DNA of 64,000 bases from 3107 sp965216225 (GCA_965216225.1 CBDCFF010000033.1:190265-254264); one strand, 5' to 3'; shown: positions 44,069 to 53,551, counted from the first letter of the stretch. The notes: generated from the letters alone by a model not told the origin. A program made the numbers and translations.

Positions 44069-45166
44069 TTAACCCAGATTGCCGATCATGCCCTCAATGA
44101 ACCAGTTGATACTGCGGATATCTCCGTCGGGCAGGACGCCGCCCGCTTCAACACGCACCGCACCGGACTGGTCCTTCAACTCTCCTGCAAACGGGTGCAG
44201 ACTGCCGGCAATGATGTCGGCGCCGGCCTGCTCTGCCGCCGCTGTGACTTCGGCAGGCAGATCCGCATTGTACGGCGACATCCGGACCACATCATCGGCC
44301 AGTCCCAGCCAGCGCTCCTCGGAGACCCAGCCGCCCGCCATGACATCTTTTGCCGCCTTCACATAAACCGGCACCCAGTTCAGCGTGAAAGCGGTCAGGT
44401 GTTTACCATTCCCGAACTGTGCCATGTCACTGGCATATCCAACCGACCAGACCCCGCTTTCACCTGCGACCTGGACGCCGGTCGCGGTGTCTGTCATTGA
44501 GCAAATCACGTCACAGCCCTGAGAGATCAGCGTTTTTGCCGCTTCTTTCTCTTTGCCGGGATCAAACCAGGAGTTCAGGAAAATGACATTGCAAGTGACA
44601 TCCGGATTGACGCTTTGCGCGCCCCGCAACAGGGCGTTGGCAGGCCCGACAATATCGGGGATCGGAAAGCCACCGATGAACCCGATTTTGGCCGATTTCG
44701 AAACGTGTCCGGCAGTCACACCCGCCACATAAGTGCCTTCGAAGTATTTAGCTTCAAAAGTACCCAAGTTTTTCAGATGCTTGATGCCTGAACAATGTTC
44801 AAACACCGTTTCCGGAAATCGCGGCGCAACTTTTTGCATCGGAGTGCCCTGTGAGAAGCTGGTCCCAAAGATCAGATCGTTGCCGACACCTGCCAGTTCC
44901 CGGAAAACCCGTTCCGCATCCTGTGGGCGAAATATGTTGTCAATCACCGTAACTTCGACATTGTCGCCGAATTCAGCCTGAATTGCGTCAATGCCAAGGC
45001 TGTGTTGCTTTGTCCAGCCAATTTCGGAAACCGGCGATACGTAGACAGCACCAACTTTCAGTTTGTCGCTGGCGCGGACCATTCCCGGCACACCGGCAAG
45101 GCCGGTCGCAAGGCCGGTCGCGGCGCCGTATTTCAATATTTCTCTTCTGGTCGCGCGTTTCATCAT
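44069..45166 (-). CDS. BMP-family ABC transporter substrate-binding protein
   Basis: The 365-residue protein begins MMKRATRREILKYGAATG, a twin-arginine-like signal, followed by a PnrA/BmpA-type binding fold (KVGAVYVSPVSEIGWTKQHSLG, then GGFPIPDIVGPANALLRG). Characterised members bind purine nucleosides, and some paralogues bind other heterocycles. Start 45166 has AGGGAG at the correct distance. It is the first gene of the importer operon, adjacent to the GntR gene and divergent from the oxygenase cluster. Confidence 0.9.
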   Translation of the reverse strand: MMKRATRREILKYGAATGLATGLAGVPGMVRASDKLKVGAVYVSPVSEIGWTKQHSLGIDAIQAEFGDNVEVTVIDNIFRPQDAERVFRELAGVGNDLIFGTSFSQGTPMQKVAPRFPETVFEHCSGIKHLKNLGTFEAKYFEGTYVAGVTAGHVSKSAKIGFIGGFPIPDIVGPANALLRGAQSVNPDVTCNVIFLNSWFDPGKEKEAAKTLISQGCDVICSMTDTATGVQVAGESGVWSVGYASDMAQFGNGKHLTAFTLNWVPVYVKAAKDVMAGGWVSEERWLGLADDVVRMSPYNADLPAEVTAAAEQAGADIIAGSLHPFAGELKDQSGAVRVEAGGVLPDGDIRSINWFIEGMIGNLG

Positions 45167-45249
45167 GTTCTCCCTGTTGAGGTTGGTTTTTTGGTCGAGA
45201 GCGGTCATTTCTTGAGTTTCCGCCAGTATGTCATGACTTCGGGGCGGGG

Positions 45250-45945
45250 TCAGGCTGCGGCGTCACGATCCGTAAGAAACGGCCCGAGCGCCTCCCGCGC
45301 GTTCATTTTCGGCTGCATTCCTTCATCCATGAGATAGCCACGGACCACATTCTGATGATGCTGGGCCAGGAGTTGCTGCGCTTCAGCCACGCTCCCTTTT
45401 TCGAGAAGTTCGACCAATTGATCGTGATCATGCAGCAAGCCACAATAATCGAAACGAGAGCTTACCAGTGAACGAAGCAGCGCAGTGCGGCGGATCAACC
45501 GAGCGTGCATTTGCTGAACGACCGTATTGCGGGAGAGCCGGATAAGAACTTCGTGAAAGCCCGCCCCAAGCTGGTCTGCCAGTTCGTCGTTTCCTTCCTC
45601 TACAGCCATGTGCTGACGTTCGACAAAGTGGCGCAGTTCCGCCCAGCCATCTGCATTCATCCGCCCGGCGAGCTGGGCCATAATGCCCTGTTCGAGAATG
45701 GTAAGGGCGTCATAAATCTCGACTGCTTCGCGATATGTTGGCCTGGTGACAAACGCGCCACGATGGCGTTCCATCGTCACAAGACCGTCATTGGCAAGCC
45801 GTATCAGCGCCTGTCGCACCACCGCACGACTGACATTGAACAAGTCTCCGAGCACCTGCTCGCTGAGTTTGCACCCAGGTTGCAGCCTCTTGCCAATGAT
45901 TGCCCGCGTGACAATCCTGGAAATCTCATCCGAGCGGTTCCCCAT
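45250..45945 (-). CDS. GntR-family (FadR/FCD subfamily) transcriptional regulator
   Basis: The protein has an N-terminal winged helix (GCKLSEQVLGDLFNVSRAVVRQAL then GLVTMERHRGAFV) and an all-helical FCD ligand domain (RPTYREAVEIYDALTILEQ, FHEVLIRLSRNTV, HDHDQLVELL) with metal-binding histidines. Start MGNRSDEISRIV at 45945 gives 231 residues, a normal length; the frame is open to 46074. Located between the importer and oxygenase operons, it likely controls both in response to their substrate. Confidence 0.85.
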   Translation of the reverse strand: MGNRSDEISRIVTRAIIGKRLQPGCKLSEQVLGDLFNVSRAVVRQALIRLANDGLVTMERHRGAFVTRPTYREAVEIYDALTILEQGIMAQLAGRMNADGWAELRHFVERQHMAVEEGNDELADQLGAGFHEVLIRLSRNTVVQQMHARLIRRTALLRSLVSSRFDYCGLLHDHDQLVELLEKGSVAEAQQLLAQHHQNVVRGYLMDEGMQPKMNAREALGPFLTDRDAAA

Positions 45946-46102
45946 ATTCAGGCACAACCTTTCTGACCACACTTGTCGAGGCGGAGGCCCTGTCGGCACG
46001 GTGTGCCTTGCGCGGCGCGCAGACATCCAAACATACCGCCAGCATAAATCCTTGACGCAATGCAGGTCTACCATGTAAATTCTGAAAGTCTTTCCGTATT
46101 AA

Positions 46103-46115
46103 ATTGATATGCAAT
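46103..46115. promoter_or_regulatory. Candidate operator, ATTG-N5-CAAT
   Basis: A short perfect inverted repeat lies between the divergent GntR and oxygenase genes, 61 bases before the oxygenase ATG, in an AT-rich patch. GntR/FCD regulators use short symmetric sites of this kind. This is inference only. Confidence 0.3.
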
Positions 46116-46176
46116 CTATCTCTGAGCGCATAGCGTTTCAGGTGTGATTGGGAATCATCGTCAGGGAGGCCAATTC

Positions 46177-47023
46177 ATGACGTGTCATGATCGCATATTG
46201 CTTGATGACTGGCATGTCGTGTCAGATATGGAACATCTCCAAAGATGCCGGGTCCAGCACTCCGGACTATTTGAGCACACAATACTAATCGCAATCGGGT
46301 TCGACGGCGAGGTGTCGGTCACAGACGGCCGCCGCGTTCTGCCAGGCAGGGTTCAATATGGCTTCGTCTGGACCTGCATCGGCAGCCCCGAAAGAGATAT
46401 CATCCATGTTCCCGAGGCTTGTGAAGAAGATCGCCTTGTCCTGAGCGGCGGCTCATTTCAGGTCAGGACATCAGGGTTGCGGGTCGTCGAGAATTTTCTC
46501 GATATGGGGCATTTCCCGTTTGTGCATACCGGGTGGCCTGGTGAAGAACCGCACATCGAAGCTGCTCCCTGTGAGGTCGAACTGACCAGAGACAACGAGA
46601 TCGTCGCAACCAAGCGCTTTTTTCACCAGCCGGCAGCTTCTCCGACGGCCGAGGGCGGCATTCGGGCAGAGTACAAATATCGGGTCTACCGGCCCTATAT
46701 CGTGGCCCTCTACAAGACCAATCCGCTTTACCCTGACCGAATGGATTATATCGTCCTGTTCATTCAGCCGCTTGGACCCGAAGATTGTGTTGTCCACAAC
46801 ATGCTCTGCTACATCAAAGAGGGCATGAACAAGCCGGATATCCGCTGGTTCATGCAGATGATCTTTGGGCAGGACAAACCGATTACTGGAAAACCGGGCG
46901 CCGCGTCGCCTGCCGCTGGATCCGCGTGCCGAAACGCCGGTCCGCGCCGACAAGGCGGCGATTCTGTATCGCCGCTGGTTGCGCGACCATCAGGTGACTT
47001 ACGGCGCGACCCCGGCCGTCTGA
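46177..47023 (+). pseudogene. Rieske-less oxygenase catalytic subunit A (NdmC-like), frameshifted
   Basis: The protein has the mononuclear-iron motif of Rieske oxygenases, ENFLDMGHFPFVH, with N106, D109, H112 and H117, but no CxH...CxxH Rieske domain. It would be about 282 residues like the next gene. After FGQDKPI the frame is broken by one extra A near 46885. In the next frame the expected ending RRLPLDPRAETPVRADKAAI...YGATPAV continues to the TGA at 47021. As sequenced, the C-terminal ~47 residues are replaced by nonsense through 47085. Start 46177 has a GGAGG box. Either a real null mutation or a read error. Confidence 0.8.
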
Positions 47024-47048
47024 TCACGACGACCCAAAAGGAAACCCC

Positions 47049-47936
47049 ATGTCCGAATTCAAGTGCAAGGATCCCGTCGCCCTGAACCTCTGGTATGCGA
47101 TTGCCGCATTGGAAGAGGTCAGGACCGGTCAGATCGACCGTTCAATTCTGCTGGAGGAGCCCATCGCCTACACCCGTGACGGTTCGGGCAAGGTCCTGTG
47201 CTGGGCGCATGATGGCAAGGATGTCTCGGCAGAGGCCGGTCACGCGCTGCCGGTGCAGGAGCGCTATGGCTATTTCTGGACAGTTCTGGGTAAGCCCACA
47301 TCGGACATCTTCCCGATTCCCGAACATGCGGAAGAGGATCGGCGCAACGTTCATGCGGCCAGTATCGGGGTGAATGTATCGGCCCCGCGCATGGTCGAGA
47401 ACTTTCTCGATATGGGGCATTTCCCTTATGTCCACACAGACATTCTGGGGGCCGAACCGCATACCGAGGTCAAGGAATACTTTGTCGAGATTTCGGAAGA
47501 GCGCGACGAAATCGTCGCCACCAACTGCAAGTTCTGGCAACCGATGGCTGCCGCCGCTTCGGACGGAGGTGCTGACGTCGACTACATCTATCGCGTGCCA
47601 CACCCCTATTGTTCGGTGCTCTATAAATCCAGCCCGCTGGATGAGGCACGCATGGATGTGATTGCGATCTTCATCCAGCCGTTCAATCAGGAACAAGTGC
47701 GCGTGCATATGATGCTGTCGCTTCTGGACGAGAAAACCCCCGACCGTCAGATCCGGCTGTTTCAGCAAACGATTTTTGGTCAGGACAAACCGATCCTGGA
47801 AAACCAGCATCCCAAGCGCTTGCCGCTTGATCCTCGGGCGGAGACGCCCATTCGCGCGGACAAGTCCGCAATCGCCTATCGCAGGTGGCTGTCCAGGAAA
47901 GGGATCACCTATGGCGTGATCCCCTCGGCTGCGTGA
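47049..47936 (+). CDS. Rieske-less oxygenase catalytic subunit B (NdmC-like)
   Basis: This 295-residue paralogue of the preceding gene is intact. The iron-site residues are N118, D121, H124 and H129 in ENFLDMGHFPYVH, with the carboxylate ligand D246 in FGQDKPILENQ. The N-terminal 100 residues lack Rieske cysteines and histidines and resemble only the rim of that domain (LCWAHDGKDVSA, YGYFWTVLG). It must therefore receive electrons from a separate Rieske protein, here the next gene. The family pattern is N-demethylase NdmC. Substrate inferred: an N-methyl compound, possibly a purine. Confidence 0.85.
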   Translation: MSEFKCKDPVALNLWYAIAALEEVRTGQIDRSILLEEPIAYTRDGSGKVLCWAHDGKDVSAEAGHALPVQERYGYFWTVLGKPTSDIFPIPEHAEEDRRNVHAASIGVNVSAPRMVENFLDMGHFPYVHTDILGAEPHTEVKEYFVEISEERDEIVATNCKFWQPMAAAASDGGADVDYIYRVPHPYCSVLYKSSPLDEARMDVIAIFIQPFNQEQVRVHMMLSLLDEKTPDRQIRLFQQTIFGQDKPILENQHPKRLPLDPRAETPIRADKSAIAYRRWLSRKGITYGVIPSAA

Positions 47937-47960
47937 CCGAACGATCAACAGGGAAAAATC

Positions 47961-49685
47961 ATGACGCCCGACCTGCACAGTCACTGGTATCCGATTGCCT
48001 CGAGCTCGGATTTGCCGAAACGCCATGTCTGTCAGGCCCAGCTTCTGGGACGCGAGTTCGCCGTCTGGCGGGCCGACGACGGCTACGTCAACGTCTGGGA
48101 AAACCGCTGCCTGCATCGCGGGGTGCGGCTTTCGATCGGGACCAACGACGGGCGCGAACTGAAATGCCGGTATCACGGCTGGCGCTATGCCAACCGCACG
48201 GCGGGCTGCACCTATATCCCGGCGCACCCCGCCGATGCGCCTGCCCGAACGATCTGTAACAACACATATCCAACGCAAGAGGCGCACGGCCTGATTTGGG
48301 CGGGTGAGGAAGCAACTGGCGGCTTGCCACCGCTGGACGGATTTCAGGCCGCAACGGTTTTGCGCCCGATCCCGCTAATTGCGCCAATGGAGATGGTGGC
48401 CGAGGCACTGCTGGGCTACGCTTGGAACGACACCTGCCAGGGCGCGCGGAATGGCGACGGGCCGGTCATCGTGACCGCCTCGGACGGCAGTGCCGTGTGC
48501 ATCTTCGTGCAGCCGGCGGACAGCAACCATTCGGTGATGCGGGGGCTTTCCAATCAGGTGGCCTCGGGCGCCGAACGCTTGGCGCTGCTCAAACGCCACA
48601 GCTGGTTGATGCAGGAGTTGCGTGACAGGACAGAAGCCCGCGCGGCACAGGCCAGGATCCCGGCCCCTTATCAGCCGGTGATCGCCAGGGTCTCGGAAGA
48701 TTTGGTCGCCATTCCCGCAATCGGTTCCGACGGGCGCAAGGCGGATCTGAGGGTCGCCATCGCGAAAAAAGAAATGACTGCCGAAGGTATCGTCAGCCTG
48801 CGGATGGAAGCGATCAAGGGTCAGTTGCCCACCTTCCAGCCAGGTGCGCATATCGACGTGCATATGCAGAACGGGCTGGTACGCCAATATTCGCTGACAA
48901 ACGGGCCGGGCGAGACCGATCACTACACGATCGGGGTCAAGCGTGAGCCCGACAGCCGCGGCGGCTCGGTGGCTATCCACGACAGCGTCAACGAAGGCGA
49001 TGTTCTGGCGATTTCCGCCCCACGCAACAACTTCCCGCTGCGACGCGATGCGGTGCATACCGTCTTTGTTGCCGGCGGCATCGGAATCACGCCGCTGGTC
49101 GCGATGGCTCGCACGCTGAACGCGCAGAACCTGAGCTTTGAGTTCCACTACTTCGTCCAGTCCGACGATCATGTGGCCTTCAAGCGCGAGACTGGCGAAT
49201 TCGAACAGGCGCTGAACATCCACAAGGGGCTATCCCCGGATGAGACCGGCGCGAAGCTGTCCGAAGTTCTGGCGAGCCCGGGCGAGTCGCGTCACGTCTA
49301 TATCTGCGGGCCGGGTCCGATGCTGGAAGCCACCCGCAAGATCGCCGCCGGGGAGGGCTGGGACGATGCCTCGGTTCATTTCGAATATTTCAGGAACACG
49401 ATCGACGTGGACAATTCCGGCAGTTTCGAGGTTGACTTGGCGCGGTCTGCCATGACCCTGATGGTGCCCGCGGGCAAATCCATTCTGGATGTGCTGCGCG
49501 AGAACGGCATCAACATGTCCAGTTCCTGCGAACAGGGCGCCTGCGGCACCTGCCGCTGCGGCGTGATCGAAGGGGAAGTCATTCATCAGGACGTCTATCT
49601 GAGCGACACCGAAAAAGCGGCAGGCAAATCCATCATGACCTGCGTAAGCCGCGCCAAATCTGATCGGCTCATCCTGGATATCTGA
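47961..49685 (+). CDS. Rieske-fused oxygenase reductase (NdmD-like)
   Basis: The 574-residue fusion comprises, in order: a Rieske [2Fe-2S] domain with C50, H52, C69 and H72; a linker of about 150 residues; an FMN-binding barrel (RQYSLTNGPGETDHY); an NADH domain (VAGGIGITPLVAMA, YICGPGPMLEA); and a plant-type [2Fe-2S] ferredoxin with C523, C528, C531 and C561 (CEQGACGTCRC). Ordinary phthalate-dioxygenase-type reductases lack the N-terminal Rieske part. NdmD of caffeine-degrading Pseudomonas has exactly this order and length class. It would move electrons from NADH to the Rieske-less subunits encoded just upstream. Confidence 0.9.
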   Translation: MTPDLHSHWYPIASSSDLPKRHVCQAQLLGREFAVWRADDGYVNVWENRCLHRGVRLSIGTNDGRELKCRYHGWRYANRTAGCTYIPAHPADAPARTICNNTYPTQEAHGLIWAGEEATGGLPPLDGFQAATVLRPIPLIAPMEMVAEALLGYAWNDTCQGARNGDGPVIVTASDGSAVCIFVQPADSNHSVMRGLSNQVASGAERLALLKRHSWLMQELRDRTEARAAQARIPAPYQPVIARVSEDLVAIPAIGSDGRKADLRVAIAKKEMTAEGIVSLRMEAIKGQLPTFQPGAHIDVHMQNGLVRQYSLTNGPGETDHYTIGVKREPDSRGGSVAIHDSVNEGDVLAISAPRNNFPLRRDAVHTVFVAGGIGITPLVAMARTLNAQNLSFEFHYFVQSDDHVAFKRETGEFEQALNIHKGLSPDETGAKLSEVLASPGESRHVYICGPGPMLEATRKIAAGEGWDDASVHFEYFRNTIDVDNSGSFEVDLARSAMTLMVPAGKSILDVLRENGINMSSSCEQGACGTCRCGVIEGEVIHQDVYLSDTEKAAGKSIMTCVSRAKSDRLILDI

Positions 49686-49693
49686 GGTACATC

Positions 49694-50362
49694 ATGATCA
49701 GGCTTTATGACTATGAACTGTCGGGAAACTGCTACAAACTTCGGCTTTTGATGTCCTTTCTGGGCATTGAATACAAACCTGAAGCGGTCGATTTCTACCC
49801 CGGCAACCAGCACAAATCCGGGGCGTTTCGAAAGATCAACCCGCTGGGGCAACTGCCAGTGATCAATGATGACGGTCTGGTGTTGCGGGACGCGCAGGCG
49901 ATCCTCGTCTATCTGGCCTCGAAATACGACTCCACCGGTGAATGGTATCCGCGTGACGATCCGGCGATGCCGGGCCTGATCTCGCAATGGCTTGCCTTTG
50001 CCGACGGGATCACCACCACCGCCTCGGCGGCGCGTCTGCATGATGCGTTGTTCCATACCCATATCGACGTGGAGGCGGCGCGCACCGGCGCGCACCGGCT
50101 GTTCCGTATCCTTGATGAACATCTCTTCTTTGCCGAAGAGGCCGGGCAGGACTGGCTCTGCCCCGGCGATCACCCGACCATCGCTGATATCGCCTGCTTC
50201 CCCTACATCATGCTCAGCGAAGAAGGCGGCGTATCGCGCATGGATTATCCGGCCATCCGCCGCTGGTGCGACCGGTTCAAGCGGATTCCGGGCTTTACGG
50301 TCATGCCGGGCGTGTTCCCCGCCGGGCCGGCAGCAGACAAGGCGACCGGAGCCGCAGCATGA
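49694..50362 (+). CDS. Glutathione S-transferase-like protein (NdmE-like)
   Basis: The 222-residue protein has a thioredoxin-like N-terminal GST domain (YELSGNCYKLRLLMSFLGIEY, NPLGQLPVINDDGLVLRDAQAI) and an all-helical C-terminal domain (DWLCPGDHPTIADIACFPYI). It starts 8 bases after the reductase gene. In the caffeine N7-demethylase, the GST homologue NdmE is required for assembly with NdmC and NdmD rather than for glutathione chemistry. The same structural role is inferred here from operon position. Confidence 0.85.
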   Translation: MIRLYDYELSGNCYKLRLLMSFLGIEYKPEAVDFYPGNQHKSGAFRKINPLGQLPVINDDGLVLRDAQAILVYLASKYDSTGEWYPRDDPAMPGLISQWLAFADGITTTASAARLHDALFHTHIDVEAARTGAHRLFRILDEHLFFAEEAGQDWLCPGDHPTIADIACFPYIMLSEEGGVSRMDYPAIRRWCDRFKRIPGFTVMPGVFPAGPAADKATGAAA

Positions 50363-50537
50363 TTTTCCCTCTCCCCGTCGCCGCGCACCCCTGTTCGGCG
50401 ACATCCGGCGCCCGGTCTTTGTCGGTCAGACTGTTTGTGGCCGGGTGCCTCTTTTTCCCACACAAACGAACCAGAGCCTCCAATACTCAAACCGCTCTGA
50501 TGTCCCGATTTATATGACGACGGACACGTTTTTCGGA

Positions 50538-51368
50538 TCAGTGTGCAATCAGAACCGGCAATTCCATTTTTTCCATCACACGGCGTGTGACACCGCCAAA
50601 CAACTCTTCACGAAGAATGCTGTGCTCATAAGCCCCCATGACAAGAAGACCGGCCCCCACTTCCTTGCAATAGTTCAGAATGACATCCCCGGCCGACTTT
50701 CTTTCCAATGGCTGAATCGTGTATGTGACGTTCTCCACATGCCGTCCCAGCATCGTTTTGACATCAATACCGGGCAGCGGTTTTGCAATTCGTCCGTCAT
50801 CAACTGAAATCACGCTGATTTTGGTCTTGGTTTCAAGAATCTGCATCGCGTCATTGATCGCCCGGGTCGCTGCACGTTGGCCGTCCCAGGCCACAACCGC
50901 GTGCTCGTGAATCCGTTCCGGGTTCCAGCTCTGCGGAACGACAAGAACGGGACGGCCGCTTTTCATGGCAATGCGGTCGGGATGCAGGTTCAGATCCGAT
51001 GTCCCCAATACCGTGTCGTACCGGCCAACAACAATCAGGTCGTACATCCGGGCATACTGCGAAACGGTTGTATCCGCGTCTCCACGGCGTGAAATCCAGT
51101 GGAGTTGATCCTCCGGCACCTTGCCGCCAACTGTTTCACGAAACAGCTCCTCGATGGAATGATCGGCTTCGTTTTCGATCTCGTTCAGCGTATTCCGCAA
51201 GTTTTCAGGTATCCAGGGATGCTCGCTCAGCTTTGCTTTCTGGCTGCAATGGGCCAGCAACCCGGTCAAATGCGCCCCATATTTGCCGTGCATCAGGATT
51301 GCCGCGTTCAATGCGCCCCTAGATGAATCGCTGCCGTTGAACGCGACAAGAATGTTTTTTATCGCCAT
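50538..51368 (-). CDS. Universal stress protein, tandem Usp domains
   Basis: The 276-residue protein has two UspA folds. The first starts MAIKNILVAFNGSDSSRGAL and ends PVLVVPQ. The second starts HAVVAWDGQRAATRAINDAM and carries the ATP-binding-like LVMGAYEHSILRE with VTRRVMEKMELPVLIAH. It begins four bases after the tctA stop region and is the last gene of tctC-tctB-tctA-usp. Usp genes are often attached to transporters in this family, perhaps as ATP-sensing regulators. Confidence 0.88.
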   Translation of the reverse strand: MAIKNILVAFNGSDSSRGALNAAILMHGKYGAHLTGLLAHCSQKAKLSEHPWIPENLRNTLNEIENEADHSIEELFRETVGGKVPEDQLHWISRRGDADTTVSQYARMYDLIVVGRYDTVLGTSDLNLHPDRIAMKSGRPVLVVPQSWNPERIHEHAVVAWDGQRAATRAINDAMQILETKTKISVISVDDGRIAKPLPGIDVKTMLGRHVENVTYTIQPLERKSAGDVILNYCKEVGAGLLVMGAYEHSILREELFGGVTRRVMEKMELPVLIAH

Positions 51369-51371
51369 TGG

Positions 51372-52973
51372 TTACTCCGATGTCGGGGTGCCGGTTTCGG
51401 AAATTTTCCGCTTTGGCGGGCGCGAGAAGAAAATCACGACTCCTGCCGACAAGAGCAAAAACACGACCGACAGCGGGGTCCGCAACAGAAACAGAGGATC
51501 CGCATCCGATACTGCAAAGGCTTGCCGGATTGCCTTTTCCAAATTCCCCGCCAGGATGAATGCAATCACGAAGGGCAGCGCAGGCATCTTTATCTGACGC
51601 ATGAGATAACCCAGAATACCAAACCCTATTGCGAAATAGACCGCGCTGAAACTGGTTTCCTGTATATAGATTGCTGTCAGTGTCAGAAGCAGAACGACCG
51701 GCATCAGGATCTGTTTCGGAACAACCGCCATATAGCCCACATAGCGCATGAATTGTGCGCCGATTACCCAGTTCATGATATTGGCCATCATCATCATCGT
51801 GAACAGGCCAAAGGCAATGATCAGTTCCGGGTTCACCTCTTCCACAGTGAAACGAAAGACCGAAGGGCCGGGGTTGAATCCCCCGATGCTGTCAGCTGCA
51901 AGAATCAGGAAGACTGCCCCGACATTACCGGGAATGCCCAGGCTCAGAACCGGTATCAGGTTGGCCCCGGACACAGATGAATTGGCCGCCTCGGTCGCTG
52001 CAATGCCTTCGGGTGCGCCCTTGCCAAATGGTATGTCACCCTTGTAGATACGTTGTCCCGTTGCATAGCCCAATGTGGCGGCCAGCGTGGAACCGATCCC
52101 CGGAAGTGCGCCGATTGCCGTGCCCAGCACCGCAGAGATGCCGATGAACGGCAAAAGTTTGCGTCTTTCCCCCATGGTCAGGTGGTTGTCAGTTGATTGC
52201 GGCATATGTGGTGAAGGGGTCGTGGCGCGGCGCTCGGTCCACATTTCTTCAAAGCTCTTGAAAACTTCGCCCAGGATCAGAACACCCAGAACCGCGGCGA
52301 TCAGGGGTACGCCGGTTTGCAACGTGTCGGCGCCCAGGCTCAGGCGTGAATAATTGTCTTCACCGGTGCCAACAGACGCGACCAGAATGCCCAGAAACGC
52401 CGCTATCAGCCCTTTCATGGGGGATGCGCCAACAACGGCGGCCACAAAACTGAGCGACAGTATGATGAGCGCCGCCTTTTCGGCAAAACCCAGATAGCTT
52501 TCGACCAGAATGGCCAGAAACGGGGCGCAGGTGAACAAAACCAGATCCGAGAAGGTATCCCCCGAGGCCGACGCGAAATGCGCTGTGCGCAACGCCTTGC
52601 CCGCCTTGCCCCTTTGGGTCATCGGATAGCCATCCAGTGTGGTCAGCATCGCATCAGGCGTACCCGGCGTGTTGAACAGGATCGCGGGAACCGCCCCTCC
52701 GACGGTGGCGCCCTTCATCACGCCGACGAGAAAGCCCATCACAGGCAGCAACGCATCAGGCGTGAATCCAAAAGCCGAAATGAGGATAGGCAAAGACACG
52801 GCCATGACAAACGGTCCGGACAGACCAGGGGTTGCGCCGGTTATGATTCCGATCAGGAAGCCGGAAAACACCATCAGGACAGTCACCGAAATAGCGATCC
52901 CGAAAATTGAAAAGGCGGCAGACCCCTGAAATACGGCCATTATTCCGGCCATTACATATTCAAATACAGTCAT
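51372..52973 (-). CDS. tctA: Tripartite tricarboxylate transporter large membrane subunit TctA
   Basis: The 533-residue TctA has about 11-12 helices and the family motifs GATPGLSGPFVMAV and GALPGIGSTLAATLGY (paired TctA signatures). TTT systems are secondary importers of carboxylates such as citrate or aromatic acids, fed by a periplasmic binding protein. Its ATG overlaps the tctB stop (TAATG). Confidence 0.93.
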   Translation of the reverse strand: MTVFEYVMAGIMAVFQGSAAFSIFGIAISVTVLMVFSGFLIGIITGATPGLSGPFVMAVSLPILISAFGFTPDALLPVMGFLVGVMKGATVGGAVPAILFNTPGTPDAMLTTLDGYPMTQRGKAGKALRTAHFASASGDTFSDLVLFTCAPFLAILVESYLGFAEKAALIILSLSFVAAVVGASPMKGLIAAFLGILVASVGTGEDNYSRLSLGADTLQTGVPLIAAVLGVLILGEVFKSFEEMWTERRATTPSPHMPQSTDNHLTMGERRKLLPFIGISAVLGTAIGALPGIGSTLAATLGYATGQRIYKGDIPFGKGAPEGIAATEAANSSVSGANLIPVLSLGIPGNVGAVFLILAADSIGGFNPGPSVFRFTVEEVNPELIIAFGLFTMMMMANIMNWVIGAQFMRYVGYMAVVPKQILMPVVLLLTLTAIYIQETSFSAVYFAIGFGILGYLMRQIKMPALPFVIAFILAGNLEKAIRQAFAVSDADPLFLLRTPLSVVFLLLSAGVVIFFSRPPKRKISETGTPTSE

Positions 52974-53551
52974 TACCAGTCTCCGTTCGGAGGCAAGAGC
53001 AGGCTGTCAAACGGCAGATCGAATACCGCGACAAGAAAGAAAACGGCCAACAACGAAGTCAGCACCCGTTTCCAGCGCAAAGTGCCCTCAATCAGTGAGG
53101 TAATGCCAAAGACCATGACAAAACCTCCCAGAACAAAGCCGATATATTTCCAGGGCGCTGTGCTGCGCATCTGGCGATAGCTGACTGGTGTTCCATCCGC
53201 GGATTCCAACCCGGCCAGAGCCAGTGCCGCAGGGCCGGCAATATTCATCAACAACAGCGATACCAGGATGATGCCGAACAGAACCGCAAAAAAACCGGGA
53301 ACCGCTGTATCCGGATTCTGTGTCTTGAAATCGTCGTCAGCCTGGCGCCATACGACAATCAACTGAATGACTGATGCAAACAGCATCGCTGCCGCCGCAA
53401 CGCCGGGTACAAAGGCATCCCCGATGAAAGTCTGGCGTCGAAAGGTTTCGATCAAACCGGTGTCAGTATCATTCGGGATCCAGATGGCAACGACAATCAA
53501 GGCGAAAATCGCCATGAACGATGCCAGCAGAAGCTCCTTCTTCCTTGTCAC
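52973..53551 (-). CDS. tctB: Tripartite tricarboxylate transporter small membrane subunit TctB
   Basis: The 192-residue protein has four hydrophobic helices (LLASFMAIFALIVVAIW at the N-terminus, AAMLFASVIQLIVVW, FFAVLFGIILVSLLLM, and a C-terminal pair). This is the usual TctB topology. It partners TctA in the same operon. The sequence of TctB is poorly conserved, so the call rests on topology and position. Confidence 0.88.
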   Translation of the reverse strand: MTRKKELLLASFMAIFALIVVAIWIPNDTDTGLIETFRRQTFIGDAFVPGVAAAAMLFASVIQLIVVWRQADDDFKTQNPDTAVPGFFAVLFGIILVSLLLMNIAGPAALALAGLESADGTPVSYRQMRSTAPWKYIGFVLGGFVMVFGITSLIEGTLRWKRVLTSLLAVFFLVAVFDLPFDSLLLPPNGDW

